From NCBI RefSeq assembly GCF_003584645.1, contig NZ_AP017928.1:2518395-2582394 (forward strand): DNA of 64,000 nucleotides. Direction: 5' to 3'. The notes beneath the pieces are model-generated. The model saw nothing but the letters and a program-made list of their open reading frames with translations. It did no database searches and had not been told where the DNA came from. Position numbers and translations under genes: made by a program. Position 1 is the stretch's first letter. Every line of letters begins with the position of its first letter. The stretch comes from Methylocaldum marinum (GTDB lineage: Bacteria; Pseudomonadota; Gammaproteobacteria; Methylococcales; Methylococcaceae). Below, one piece after another: positions 28,600 through 38,636 of the stretch.

Positions 28600-31452
28600 A
28601 TGGAAAAAACCTACGAGCCTCATTCCATAGAATCGCGATGGTATACATTCTGGGAAGAAAACGGATATTTCGCGCCCAGCGGAAGCGGAACGCCGTACTG
28701 CATCATGATCCCGCCCCCGAACGTCACGGGCAGCCTGCACATGGGCCACGGCTTCAACAACACCATCATGGACGCCCTCATCCGCTACCATCGCATGGCG
28801 GGTTACAACACCCTCTGGCAGGTCGGCACCGACCACGCCGGCATCGCCACGCAAATGGTGGTGGAACGGCAACTGGCCGCCCGGAACCTCACCCGCCACG
28901 ACTTGGGCCGCGACAAGTTCCTGGATAAAGTTTGGGAGTGGAAAGGCGAATCCGGCGGCACCATCACTCGCCAGTTACGCCGGCTGGGTTCGTCGGTTGA
29001 CTGGAGCCGGGAGCGTTTCACCATGGACGACGGCCTGTCCCGGGCCGTTCGGGAAGCTTTCGTACGCCTCTACGACGACGGCTTGATCTACCGAGGCAAG
29101 CGCCTGGTAAATTGGGACCCCAAGCTGCATACCGCCATTTCCGACCTGGAAGTCCAGAGCGAAGAAGAGAAAGGCAGCTTATGGCACTTCCGCTACCCCC
29201 TCGCGGACGGCTCGGGCTGGCTGGTGGTTGCAACGACCCGGCCGGAAACGATGCTGGGTGACACCGCCGTGGCGGTGCATCCGGAGGATGAACGATACAA
29301 GCACCTGTTGGGCAAAACCATCCAGCTGCCGATTACCAACCGTGAAATTCCCGTCATCGCCGACGACTACGTCGATCCCGCCTTCGGCACCGGCTGCGTA
29401 AAAATCACGCCGGCCCACGATTTCAACGACTACGAAGTGGGTAAACGCCACAACCTGCCGCTGATTAACGTGCTGGACAAGGACGCCCGCATCCTGCACG
29501 AATTCACCGTGCTTACTTTCGAGGGGTATGCCGGCAGCCACGGCGAAAAGGCGCCGGAAACCTATGCCGGCCTAGATCGCTTCGAAGCCCGCAAGCGTAT
29601 CGTCGACGAATTCGAACGCCTCGGGCTGCTGGAAAAAATCGAGCCGCACACGCTGAAAGTGCCGCGGGGAGACCGTTCCGGTGCAATCGTCGAGCCGTGG
29701 CTCACCGATCAGTGGTACGTCAGCACCAAGGCATTGGCGAAACCCGCCATCGAAGCGGTGGAAGACGGCCGCATCCACTTCGTGCCTCAACAGTACGAAA
29801 ACCTTTATTTCTCCTGGATGCGCGATATTCAGGACTGGTGCATCTCGCGCCAGCTGTGGTGGGGCCACCGCATCCCGGCCTGGTACGACGACCACGGCAA
29901 CGTCTACGTGGGCCGCAACGAAACCGAAGTGCGCGCCAAGTACAGCCTGGACGCCGGCCTGGCGTTGCGCCAGGACGAAGACGTGCTCGACACCTGGTTC
30001 TCTTCCGCCCTATGGACCTTCTCGACCCTGGGCTGGCCCGAGCAGACGCCGGAACTCAAAACCTTCCACCCGACCGACGTGTTGGTCACCGGCTTCGACA
30101 TTATTTTTTTCTGGGTGGCGCGCATGGTGATGATGACCATGCACTTCATGAAACATCCGGACGGCAGCCCGCAAGTGCCGTTCAGGACGGTTTACGTGCA
30201 CGGCCTGGTCCGCGACGCGGAAGGCCAGAAAATGTCGAAATCAAAGGGCAACGTGCTGGACCCCCTGGACATTATCGACGGCATCGGCCTGGAAGATCTG
30301 GTCATCAAGCGCACCACGGGCCTGATGAAACCTCAGGATGCGCCAAAGATCGAAGCACGCACTCGCAAGGAATTTCCCAACGGCATCGCCGCATACGGCT
30401 GCGACGCCTTGCGCTTCACCTTCGCCTCCCTGGCCTCCACCGGACGCGACATCAAGTTCGACATGGGCCGGGTCGAGGGCTACCGGAATTTCTGCAACAA
30501 GCTGTGGAACGCCGCGCGCTACGTGCTGATGAACACCGAAGGCAAGGACTGCGGACTCGACAATGCCGGCCTGAAGTTCACGCTCGCCGACCGCTGGATT
30601 CGAAGCCGCCTGCAGCTGACGATCCGGGAAACCATAGACGCTATCGAGAACTATCGCTTCGACCTCGCGGCCCAGGCAATTTACGAATTCGTTTGGAACG
30701 CGTATTGCGACTGGTATCTGGAACTGTCCAAACCGACGCTATACGGTGCTGATTCGGCGGACGGCACCGGAGCGGCCCCTATCGAATACGTGTTGGGTAC
30801 ACGCCAGACCCTGGTTCACGTACTCGAAACCATTCTTCGCCTGGCCCATCCGCTGATGCCTTTCATCACCGAGGAAATCTGGCAGCGCGTCGCGCCCCTG
30901 GCCGGCAAGCACGGCGTAAGCGTCATCTTGCAGGGCTATCCCGAGAGCGACGAAAACTGGATCGATCCCGAATCCACCGCCGAGATGGAATGGGTTATGA
31001 ACGTCATCCTGGGCGTACGCCGCATTCGCGGCGAAATGAACATCGCGCCCGGCAAGCCTCTGCCGATCATGGTTCAAAACGGCTCCGAGCAGGATCGGAC
31101 CTGGCTGGACCGCAACCGGGAATTCATCGCAAAGCTGGCCCGCGCCGAAACCATTACCTGGCTTTCGGAAGCCGACACGGCGCCGGAGTCGGCAACCGCC
31201 CTAGTCGGCGAGATGAAAGTGCTCATTCCCATGAAAGGATTGATCGACAAGGACGCCGAACTGTCCCGCCTGGAGAAGGAAATTCAGCGCTTGTCCAAGG
31301 ACCTGCCGCGAATCGAGGGCAAGCTGAACGACGCCGCTTTCCTCGAAAAGGCCCCGCCCCAGGTCGTCGCCAAGGAGCAAGCACGTCTTCAAGACATTCG
31401 GCTCAGCCTAGCCGAGTTGCAGGCTCAGGCCGAAAAAATACGTGCCTTATAG
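28600..31452 (+). CDS. valS: Valyl-tRNA synthetase ValS
   Basis: A class I aminoacyl-tRNA synthetase charging tRNA-Val, with editing of threonine. The 950-residue length is typical. Motifs: HIGH as [15 protein letters not shown] (about 42-56), editing-domain sequence [25 protein letters not shown] as [14 protein letters not shown] (about 544-557), an anticodon-binding domain, and a C-terminal coiled coil from about 885 that binds tRNA. It follows holC by 96 bases in the conserved order. Confidence 0.97.
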   Translation: MEKTYEPHSIESRWYTFWEENGYFAPSGSGTPYCIMIPPPNVTGSLHMGHGFNNTIMDALIRYHRMAGYNTLWQVGTDHAGIATQMVVERQLAARNLTRHDLGRDKFLDKVWEWKGESGGTITRQLRRLGSSVDWSRERFTMDDGLSRAVREAFVRLYDDGLIYRGKRLVNWDPKLHTAISDLEVQSEEEKGSLWHFRYPLADGSGWLVVATTRPETMLGDTAVAVHPEDERYKHLLGKTIQLPITNREIPVIADDYVDPAFGTGCVKITPAHDFNDYEVGKRHNLPLINVLDKDARILHEFTVLTFEGYAGSHGEKAPETYAGLDRFEARKRIVDEFERLGLLEKIEPHTLKVPRGDRSGAIVEPWLTDQWYVSTKALAKPAIEAVEDGRIHFVPQQYENLYFSWMRDIQDWCISRQLWWGHRIPAWYDDHGNVYVGRNETEVRAKYSLDAGLALRQDEDVLDTWFSSALWTFSTLGWPEQTPELKTFHPTDVLVTGFDIIFFWVARMVMMTMHFMKHPDGSPQVPFRTVYVHGLVRDAEGQKMSKSKGNVLDPLDIIDGIGLEDLVIKRTTGLMKPQDAPKIEARTRKEFPNGIAAYGCDALRFTFASLASTGRDIKFDMGRVEGYRNFCNKLWNAARYVLMNTEGKDCGLDNAGLKFTLADRWIRSRLQLTIRETIDAIENYRFDLAAQAIYEFVWNAYCDWYLELSKPTLYGADSADGTGAAPIEYVLGTRQTLVHVLETILRLAHPLMPFITEEIWQRVAPLAGKHGVSVILQGYPESDENWIDPESTAEMEWVMNVILGVRRIRGEMNIAPGKPLPIMVQNGSEQDRTWLDRNREFIAKLARAETITWLSEADTAPESATALVGEMKVLIPMKGLIDKDAELSRLEKEIQRLSKDLPRIEGKLNDAAFLEKAPPQVVAKEQARLQDIRLSLAELQAQAEKIRAL

Positions 31453-31501
31453 TGGCAGTCGCCGACAGCCGGCACGAATGGAGGCCTGAGAGTGCGTGGC
31501 C

Positions 31502-32205
31502 GTTGACACCTTCGGTTCGGGTCAATTGATTCAAGCATTTGTAGGTCGGCAAGTCCTTGCCGACGAAGACGTTCGATCGGGGCGTAGCGTCGGGAAAGGA
31601 TTCCCGACCTACCAGGTGACACGGTCGTAGGTCGGCAATCCCTTGCCGACAAAGACGCTCGCTCGGGGCGTGGCGTCGGGAAAGGATTCCCGACCTACAA
31701 GGCGGCACGGTCGTAGGTCGGCAATCCCTTGCCGACGAGGACGCTCGCTCGTGGCGTGGCGTCGGGAAAGGATTCCCGACCTACCAGGTGACACGGTCGT
31801 AGGTCGGCAATCCCTTGCCGACAAAGACGCTCGCTCGGGGCGTGGCGTCGGGAAAGGATTCCCGACCTACAAGGCGGCACGGTCGTAGGTCGGCAATCCC
31901 TTGCCGACGAGGACGCTCGCTCGTGGCGTGGCGTCGGGAAAGGATTCCCGACCTACCAGGTGACACGGTCGTAGGTCGGCAATCCCTTGCCGACAAAGAC
32001 GCTCGCTCGGGGCGTGGCGTCGGGAAAGGATTCCCGCCCTACAAGGCGGCACGGTCGTAGGTCGGCAATCCCTTGCCGACGAAGACGCTCGATCTGAGCA
32101 CGGCGTCGGGAAGGGTGGCTTCGGCGCTCCCGAAGACACCGTTTGCGATTGGAAAGGATTCCCGATCTGCTCGCGAGCGCCCGTACACGGGTATGAAAAC
32201 GGTCC
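31502..32205. repeat. Tandem array of 86-bp palindromic units with flanks
   Basis: Six full units start at 31541, 31627, 31713, 31799, 31885 and 31971, exactly 86 bases apart, with a decaying seventh from 32057. Each unit holds two palindromes: GTCGGCAATCCCTTGCCGAC and GTCGGGAAAGGATTCCCGAC. Units alternate between two types, so 2 equals 4 and nearly 6, and 3 equals 5: a 172-bp higher-order repeat. The flanks (31502-31540 and about 32172-32205) match those of the single copy at 1587-1685. The rest of the 1.1-kb gap 31453-32550 shows no supported gene; pilA is absent. Open frames across the array are by-products of the repeat. Confidence 0.9.
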
Positions 32206-32550
32206 AGCGCGAGACTACCCTGCCAAGCGCCCCGCCCGCCGCACACTCGCGGACGTCCAACAGCCGTTTCTCAGGATGCTTCAATCCAATCAGCGTGGCT
32301 GCTGTCTCTCGCCCTAACCATCGATAACGGGGAACCGGGTTCTTCCACGCCGATCACTCGCACGGTTTTCGGACATTTCCGCCGGTCGACCATGCACACC
32401 GGTGTTTTTCCCCAATCCCGCTGCGCCGGAACCTTAAGCCGTTCCGGCAGCTCGGACTTCCGAGCTGCCTGGATAAAGTCCACGCATCGACTAATATTAT
32501 TCTGGCTCTTCAACTCACGCGATGTTCAGCTGTCCGCAGCGTAAACACTT

Positions 32551-34266
32551 ATGGCGATCACGGCAACGAAATTGCAACTCAGCGGATTGGCCAAAAGTCT
32601 GGTCAAGGAAGGACTGTTGACCGAGGCCGACGCACAGTTTCACCTGGATGAGGCTCTCAGCAAAAAAAACCATTTCGTAAGCTATCTGGTCAGCAACCAA
32701 ATCCTCGATGACCTATCCATCGCATGTGTCGCATCCAAGGAATACGGAATCCCGCTATTCGACCTCGATGTGATGTCGCTGGAGATGTTGCCGATCAGGG
32801 CCGTCAGCGAAAAGCTGATCCGCCAACACCATGTCCTGCCACTCTTCAAGCGCGGGAACCGGCTATTCCTCGGGGTTGCCGATCCCACCAATCTCCAGGC
32901 TCTGGACGAAATCAAATTTCACACCCGATGCAGCACCGAATGCGTCATCGTAGAGGAAGGCAAGCTGGCGCGGGTGATCGACCAGGCGCTGGAAGCGGCC
33001 GACACCTCGTTCAAGGATTTGGTGGATGCCGACCTCGACAACCTCCGGATTACCGGCGGAGATGAAATCGAGCCTGCCTCCGAAGGCGAAACCCCCGATG
33101 TCGACGACGCTCCGATCGTTCGGCTGGTCAACAAGATTCTCCTCGACGCCATCAAAAAAGGCGCTTCCGATATTCACTTCGAACCCTACGAGAAAACTTT
33201 CCGGGTCCGTTTTCGTCACGACGGCATGCTCCATGAGATAACAAACCTCCCGGTCAATCTCTCCGGACGGGTTTCGGCGCGCCTCAAGGTCATGTCGCGC
33301 ATGGACATCGCCGACCGGCGCATACCTCAGGACGGCCGTATCAAAATGGCATTGTCCAGGACGCGTGCGATCGATTTCCGCGTCAACACCTGTCCGACGC
33401 TGTTCGGGGAAAAGATCGTTCTCCGTATCCTCGATCCGACTGCAGCCCAAATCGGCATCGAAAAACTGGGCTTCGAGCCGGAACAACAGCAGAATTTTCT
33501 GAACGCCATCAACAAGCCGTACGGGATGATCTTGGTCACCGGGCCGACCGGAAGCGGCAAGACGGTCAGCCTTTATACCGGCCTCAATCTCCTGAATACG
33601 GCCGACCGCAACATCTCAACGGCAGAAGATCCGGTGGAAATCACCGTACCCGGCATCAACCAGGTCAATGTCAACCTCAAGACCGGACTGACCTTTGCCG
33701 AGTCGCTCCGAGCCTTCTTGAGGCAGGACCCGGATGTCATCATGGTGGGCGAGATTCGCGATCTGGAAACTGCCGAAATCGCGGTTAAAGCTGCCCAAAC
33801 CGGACATTTGGTGCTTTCCACCCTACATACCAACGATGCCCCCCAGACACTCAACCGCTTGATGCAAATGGGCATCCCCGCTTTCAACATCGCCTCGTCG
33901 GTCTTGCTGATCATGGCGCAGAGGCTGGCCAGGCGCCTTTGCGAGCATTGCAAGAAGGAGGAAGACCTCCCTCCGGAAGTACTGCTGGAAGCCGGTTTTC
34001 GAGAAGAGGAAATCGGGACTTTTACGGTTTTCGGGCCGGTCGGCTGCGATAGATGCGTCAAGGGGTACAAGGGCCGCGTGGGTATTTATCAGGTCATGCC
34101 GATTTCCGAATCCATCAATCGCATCATTCTCGAAGGCGGGAACGTCCTTCAGCTCGGTGCGCAAGCCAAGCGGGAAGGTGTGGCGGACCTGAGGGAATCG
34201 GGCCTTCGAAAAATCAAGGCAGGCATTACCAGTCTGGAAGAAATCGACCGCGTCACGCGAGAATAG
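32551..34266 (+). CDS. pilB: Type IV pilus assembly ATPase PilB
   Basis: PilB drives pilus extension from the cytoplasmic side. The 571-residue protein has an N-terminal MshEN/T2SSE_N domain (about 10-160) and the ATPase core: Walker A GPTGSGKTVSLYTGL (about 331), an Asp-box region, DPDVIMVGEIRDLETAEIA (Walker B), and the His-box STLHTNDAPQTL. A zinc-binding set of cysteines follows, CEHCKKEED and CDRC. It is the first gene of the pilB-pilC-pilD run; the major pilin gene is not in the adjacent gap. Confidence 0.96.
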   Translation: MAITATKLQLSGLAKSLVKEGLLTEADAQFHLDEALSKKNHFVSYLVSNQILDDLSIACVASKEYGIPLFDLDVMSLEMLPIRAVSEKLIRQHHVLPLFKRGNRLFLGVADPTNLQALDEIKFHTRCSTECVIVEEGKLARVIDQALEAADTSFKDLVDADLDNLRITGGDEIEPASEGETPDVDDAPIVRLVNKILLDAIKKGASDIHFEPYEKTFRVRFRHDGMLHEITNLPVNLSGRVSARLKVMSRMDIADRRIPQDGRIKMALSRTRAIDFRVNTCPTLFGEKIVLRILDPTAAQIGIEKLGFEPEQQQNFLNAINKPYGMILVTGPTGSGKTVSLYTGLNLLNTADRNISTAEDPVEITVPGINQVNVNLKTGLTFAESLRAFLRQDPDVIMVGEIRDLETAEIAVKAAQTGHLVLSTLHTNDAPQTLNRLMQMGIPAFNIASSVLLIMAQRLARRLCEHCKKEEDLPPEVLLEAGFREEEIGTFTVFGPVGCDRCVKGYKGRVGIYQVMPISESINRIILEGGNVLQLGAQAKREGVADLRESGLRKIKAGITSLEEIDRVTRE

Positions 34267-34271
34267 GTCTT

Positions 34272-35486
34272 ATGGCAAAAGAAGAACTCGTTCTGTTTAT
34301 TTGGGAAGGCACCGACCGCGCCGGCGGACGGATCAAGGGGGAGCTGTCCGCGCGCACCGAAACCACGGCCAAGGCCGATCTCCGGCGCCAGGGGATCAAG
34401 GTCGTCAAGATCAAGAAGAAGCCCAAGCCGCTCTTCAACACGCGGAAGAAGAAAATCACTACCAAGGATATCGCCGTATTCAGCCGTCAGCTGGCGACCA
34501 TGATGAGCGCCGGCGTACCGCTGGTCCAGGCCTTCGATATCGTCGGGCGCGGCCATGAAAATCCGGGCATGCAGGACCTGATCATGGGCATTAAAGCCGA
34601 CATCGAAGGAGGCAGCCCGCTCGCCGAGGCCTTGGGCAAGCATCCCATTTATTTCGACGAGTTGTTCTGCAGTCTCGTACACGCCGGAGAGCAAGCCGGC
34701 GTTCTCGAAACGCTGTTGCACAAGATAGCCGACTACAAGGAGAAAACGGAATCTCTCAAGGCCAAGATCAAGAAAGCCTTGACCTATCCCACGGCCGTCA
34801 TCGTGGTCGCCTGTATCGTAACCGCCATCCTCTTGATCTTTGTGGTGCCGACCTTCGAGGAATTATTCAAGGGTTTCGGGGCCGATCTCCCGGCATTCAC
34901 TCAGATGGTGATCGAGTTGTCACGGTTTCTCCAGGAGTCATGGCACATCGTCCTGGGCGTGCTCATCGTTACCGGCTTTGTTTTCGTAAAACTCAAACAG
35001 CGCTCGGCCGCCTTCAATCAGGCACTCGATAAGATGTCCCTGCACCTGCCGGCAGTCGGCACGATTCTGCATAAGGCCGCCATCTCCCGTTTTGCCCGGA
35101 CTCTAAGCACCATGTCCGCGGCAGGCGTACCCTTGGTCGAGGCACTGCGTTCGGTCGCGGGCGCCACCGGCAATATCATCTATGCCAATGCCGTCCTGAG
35201 GATGAGGGACGAAGTCGCCACCGGCCATCAGCTTCAGCTCAGTATGCGACAGGCCAATCTGTTCCCCAACATGGTGATACAGATGGTCGCGATTGGCGAG
35301 GAATCCGGCTCCCTGGACAGCATGCTGTCCAAAGTGGCGGATTTCTACGAAGAGGAAGTGGATAATGCCGTCGATTCCCTGAGCAGTCTTATCGAGCCCA
35401 TGATCATGGCGTGTCTGGGCGTGATAGTCGGCGGCCTGGTCATCGCCATGTACCTGCCGATCTTCAAACTCGGTTCCGTGGTCTGA
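34272..35486 (+). CDS. pilC: Type IV pilus inner-membrane platform protein PilC
   Basis: PilC is the integral membrane platform of the pilus machine. The 404-residue protein has two T2SSF domains, each starting with the FSRQLATMMSAGVPLVQAFD or FARTLSTMSAAGVPLVEALR motif, and three transmembrane helices (about 175-200, 220-245 and the C-terminus MACLGVIVGGLVIAMYLPIF). The N-terminus MAKEELVLFIWEGTDRAG is the usual short cytoplasmic lead. The ATG at 34272 is 5 bases after the pilB stop. Confidence 0.95.
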   Translation: MAKEELVLFIWEGTDRAGGRIKGELSARTETTAKADLRRQGIKVVKIKKKPKPLFNTRKKKITTKDIAVFSRQLATMMSAGVPLVQAFDIVGRGHENPGMQDLIMGIKADIEGGSPLAEALGKHPIYFDELFCSLVHAGEQAGVLETLLHKIADYKEKTESLKAKIKKALTYPTAVIVVACIVTAILLIFVVPTFEELFKGFGADLPAFTQMVIELSRFLQESWHIVLGVLIVTGFVFVKLKQRSAAFNQALDKMSLHLPAVGTILHKAAISRFARTLSTMSAAGVPLVEALRSVAGATGNIIYANAVLRMRDEVATGHQLQLSMRQANLFPNMVIQMVAIGEESGSLDSMLSKVADFYEEEVDNAVDSLSSLIEPMIMACLGVIVGGLVIAMYLPIFKLGSVV

Positions 35487-35502
35487 ACCGGGGATATCCG
35501 AG

Positions 35503-36384
35503 GTGGCTTTATTCATTCAGGCGTTGACCGAAAATTCCGTTTTGTTCCTGACCGTCGTCGGCATTCTCGGACTCGTGGTCGGAAGTTTTCTGAACGTGGT
35601 CATCCACCGGCTGCCGATCATGCTGGAAAAAAATTGGCGGCAAGAGTGTCGAGCCTTCCTGGATCTCGAATCCGAGCCCAAACCCAGTCGCCCGTTCAAT
35701 TTACTGGTGCCGGGCTCCCATTGCCCGCGGTGCGAACAGCCGATCCGCGCCTGGCAAAATATCCCTGTCCTTAGCTACCTGCTGCTGAAAGGACGGTGCG
35801 CAAGGTGTGGAACGCCGATACCATTTCGTTATCCCGCCGTGGAGGCGCTGACCGCCGCGGTTTCGGTCGCGGTTGCCTGGCATTTCGGTTTCACCTGGCA
35901 AACCTCGGCGGCACTGATGCTCAGCTGGAGTCTGATCTGCCTGAGTTTCATCGATTTCGATCGCCAATTACTCCCGGACGCGATTACCTTACCCATTCTC
36001 TGGTCGGGCCTCTTTCTCAGCCTGTTCAACGTGTTTACGGACAGCTCTTCGAGTATACTGGGCGCTATTTTCGGCTATCTGAGCCTATGGCTGGTGTATC
36101 ACTTGTTCAGATTCGCGACCGGCAAGGAGGGCATGGGATACGGCGATTTCAAACTGCTCGCGATGCTCGGAGCCTGGCTGGGATGGAGCCTGCTGCCGAC
36201 GGTGGTATTGCTGTCATCCCTGGTCGGCGCCATCATCGGGACAGCCCTGATCGTCCTTCGCGGACACGACCGCAGTATTCCCATACCATTCGGCCCCTAT
36301 TTGGCCATTGCAGGATGGATCGCCTTGATGTGGGGTCATGACATCAACGCCGCTTATATGCGGTTCGCGGGAATTTCCGGCTGA
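35503..36384 (+). CDS. pilD: Type IV prepilin peptidase PilD
   Basis: An inner-membrane aspartic protease that removes pilin leader peptides and N-methylates the new end. The 293-residue protein has the cytoplasmic zinc ribbon CPRCEQPIRAWQNIP and CARCGTPIPFRYPAVE (two CxxC pairs), and the catalytic aspartates in SFIDFDRQLLPD and GMGYGDFKLLAMLGAW. Seven to eight hydrophobic segments are present. The start is GTG at 35503 after GAG; it follows pilC by 16 bases. Confidence 0.94.
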   Translation: MALFIQALTENSVLFLTVVGILGLVVGSFLNVVIHRLPIMLEKNWRQECRAFLDLESEPKPSRPFNLLVPGSHCPRCEQPIRAWQNIPVLSYLLLKGRCARCGTPIPFRYPAVEALTAAVSVAVAWHFGFTWQTSAALMLSWSLICLSFIDFDRQLLPDAITLPILWSGLFLSLFNVFTDSSSSILGAIFGYLSLWLVYHLFRFATGKEGMGYGDFKLLAMLGAWLGWSLLPTVVLLSSLVGAIIGTALIVLRGHDRSIPIPFGPYLAIAGWIALMWGHDINAAYMRFAGISG

Positions 36385-36389
36385 GCCCC

Positions 36390-36989
36390 ATGCTCGTCAT
36401 CGGTTTAACCGGCGGCATCGGCTCCGGTAAAAGCACGGTCGCCGAACTGTTCGCCGCCAAAGGCATTCCCGTCCTGGACGCGGACCTCATCGCCCGCGAG
36501 CTGGTCGAACCGAATCAGCCGGCATTTGACGCCATCGTGCGGCACTTCGGCGCGAGGATTCTAAGAGACGGTGCTCTCGACCGGGCGGCGCTGCGGAAGG
36601 TCATCTTTGCGCACCCCGAGGAAAAACGCTGGCTCGAAGCCCTGCTTCATCCTCTGGTCTATTCCGAAATAGGCCGACGAATAGCGACACTTTCGGCGCC
36701 TTACTGCATCGTGGTTGTACCCTTGCTTCTGGAAACCGGCCAAAGACAGCTCGTCGACCGGCTGCTGGTCGTGGATTGTCCGGAAGATATACAGCGCCGG
36801 CGTGTCAAGCTTCGCGATGGCTTAACTGATGCTCAAATCGGACAAATCATGGCGTCCCAGCTCGGCCGCGCCGAACGCCTGGCGGCCGCGGACGACCTGC
36901 TCGAAAACATCGGCGATGAAGCGACTCTAGCCGAACGGGTCGAACGGCTACACCGATCCTATCTCACGCTAAGCAGGCAGAAAACCTAA
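36390..36989 (+). CDS. coaE: Dephospho-CoA kinase CoaE
   Basis: CoaE phosphorylates dephospho-CoA, the last step of coenzyme A synthesis. The 199-residue protein has a P-loop GLTGGIGSGKSTVAELFA at residues 5-22, the lid/substrate motif LDADLIARELVEP, and HPLVYSEIGRR. It begins 5 bases after pilD, the conserved pilD-coaE linkage seen in gammaproteobacteria. Confidence 0.95.
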   Translation: MLVIGLTGGIGSGKSTVAELFAAKGIPVLDADLIARELVEPNQPAFDAIVRHFGARILRDGALDRAALRKVIFAHPEEKRWLEALLHPLVYSEIGRRIATLSAPYCIVVVPLLLETGQRQLVDRLLVVDCPEDIQRRRVKLRDGLTDAQIGQIMASQLGRAERLAAADDLLENIGDEATLAERVERLHRSYLTLSRQKT

Positions 36990-37100
36990 CAATTCTGACA
37001 CAAGCGAAAACGCAAACGGTAGTATTGACTAATTGCCGGGATGAACGAAAATGGGGTTCACCAACGGACACCCTATGACTAATCCTGGATCGGATTGTTT

Positions 37101-37898
37101 ATGATGCTATCTATTGCCGAAAATCCTGCCTTGAGCGATTCCATAATTTACGAGTTCCCGCTCAATGAACGCATACGCGTGTTCATGCGGCTTGAACAAC
37201 TCTTCCAACAGATCGACCATTTCATGACAGGTGCGTCGGTCTGGGACAGTCGGGCGGTCATTTCGACCCTACTGGACGTCCTGACACTGTTCAGCCGCAA
37301 CGATCTTAAGTCGGAGACCTTAAAGGAACTGGATCGCCACGCGGCGGTGCTGACACGGATGGCACACAATCAGGACATCGATCAGGCCAAGCTGGACAAA
37401 GTCCTGACCAAACTCGACAAATTGAGCAAGGAGCTTTACGCGGTTCCCGGCAAGCTCGGTCTCTCGCTGATGGAAAACGAGCTATTCAAGAGCATCTCCC
37501 AGCGCAGCACCATTCCCGGCGGAACCTGCTCTTTCGATTTACCAGCCTTTCATTACTGGCTCAAGCTTGACGACCACACGCGCCGACACGATCTCGAAAG
37601 CTGGCTGGAACCGTTCCGATTGGTACGGTCAGCGATCGATATCCTTCTGAATTTCATACGAACCAGCGCCGCACCGACGGAAGAACGGGCGAGCGGCGGC
37701 TTTTTTCAGAAGAGCCTCGATCATACCTTGCCGTTTCAATTGCTCCGCGTGGCCGTAAAGCGTTCACAACCGTATTTTGCGGAAATCAGCGGCGGCAAGC
37801 ACCGATTCACCGTCCGCTTCATGATCCCGGATACCGTTGAGCGCCCGACCCAGTGTCAGGACGATATCGGTTTTCAGTTAACATGCTGTTTATTGTGA
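37101..37898 (+). CDS. zapD: Cell division protein ZapD
   Basis: ZapD (DUF1342) bundles FtsZ filaments at the division ring. The 265-residue protein has the family pattern YEFPLNERIRVFMRLEQLF, a long helical middle part, SFDLPAFHYWL near residue 150, and the C-terminal PYFAEISGGKHRFTVRFM. Start choice is uncertain between TTG 37095, ATG 37101 and ATG 37104; no strong ribosome-binding site separates them. Its position between coaE and yacG is conserved. Confidence 0.9.
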   Translation: MMLSIAENPALSDSIIYEFPLNERIRVFMRLEQLFQQIDHFMTGASVWDSRAVISTLLDVLTLFSRNDLKSETLKELDRHAAVLTRMAHNQDIDQAKLDKVLTKLDKLSKELYAVPGKLGLSLMENELFKSISQRSTIPGGTCSFDLPAFHYWLKLDDHTRRHDLESWLEPFRLVRSAIDILLNFIRTSAAPTEERASGGFFQKSLDHTLPFQLLRVAVKRSQPYFAEISGGKHRFTVRFMIPDTVERPTQCQDDIGFQLTCCLL

Positions 37899-37907
37899 CG
37901 AGTCAAC

Positions 37908-38129
37908 TTGTCCAGCGAACGTTCAAACAAAATCGTCAAATGTCCTCGTTGTCGAAAGCCGACAGCCTGGAGCGAATCCAATAAGTTCAAGCCTTTTTGC
38001 AGCGAATACTGCAAATTGATCGATCTGGGCGAATGGGCCTCGGCCTCCTATGTCATAGCGGGCGAGCCGACGGATCCCGGCTTGTCTGACCTCGAAACGC
38101 CGTTCTCCGGCGACCAGCCTGATTCATAA
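37908..38129 (+). CDS. yacG: Zinc-binding DNA gyrase inhibitor YacG
   Basis: YacG is a small zinc protein that binds GyrB. The 73-residue product has [10 protein letters not shown] and [16 protein letters not shown], the C-x2-C...C-x3-C set and the typical LIDLGEW ending of the zinc domain. The start is TTG at 37908, 9 bases after zapD. A polar, acidic tail follows the domain, as usual. Confidence 0.9.
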   Translation: MSSERSNKIVKCPRCRKPTAWSESNKFKPFCSEYCKLIDLGEWASASYVIAGEPTDPGLSDLETPFSGDQPDS

Positions 38130-38296
38130 ACCTCGAAGTCGGCGTATCATCACTGAAACGGCAGTATCCACCCTGCTCGTTTGGCGCATCGTTGCGGTTC
38201 GACCGCGTTTTCGGGATCGCGAAGCTTTATCTTGAAAACTCGCCTTGCACCCACATATTACATGCGCCCGTTTTCAGATCGAACGAGGAAATTCCC

Positions 38297-38572
38297 ATGC
38301 CCATTTATGAATATCAATGTAAATCCTGCGGTCACGAATTCGAAGCCATCCAGAAAATCAGCGACGACCCCTTGAAAGAGTGCCCGGCTTGCGGTGATCT
38401 CGAACTGAACAAATTGGTGTCGGCCGCGGGTTTCCGCCTGAAAGGCGGCGGTTGGTACGAAACGGACTTCAAAACCGGAAAGGACAAGAAAAAGAATCTC
38501 GCCGGTGACAAATCGGACTCGTCGACATCCAAGAAGGAATCCAAAAAGTCGACTGCGGAAGCAGCTTCATAA
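38297..38572 (+). CDS. FmdB-family zinc ribbon protein
   Basis: A 91-residue protein starting MPIYEYQCKSCGHEFEAIQK, the hallmark of the FmdB/CxxC_CXXC_SSSS family, with a second pair in CPACGDLELNKLVS. The tail (about 55-91) is rich in Lys, Ser and Asp and probably disordered. GAGGAA lies 7 bases before the ATG; the longer upstream frame is rejected for that reason. It precedes aspS, a common linkage. The cellular role of this family is poorly defined. Confidence 0.88.
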   Translation: MPIYEYQCKSCGHEFEAIQKISDDPLKECPACGDLELNKLVSAAGFRLKGGGWYETDFKTGKDKKKNLAGDKSDSSTSKKESKKSTAEAAS

Positions 38573-38636
38573 GCTTGTACAACGACGGCCGGAGCCGTAA
38601 TATTTTGGTTTTTTGATTGAATTTAGAGACAAAGCA

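Noticed and set aside
31643..32060. Open frames of 60-97 codons across the repeat array on both strands
   Set aside because: They arise from a G+C-rich, stop-poor repeat. The same peptide recurs with each unit, no ribosome-binding site precedes any start and no family matches.
31541..32115. CRISPR array
   Set aside because: The units are contiguous 86-bp repeats without variable spacers, and no cas gene is near.
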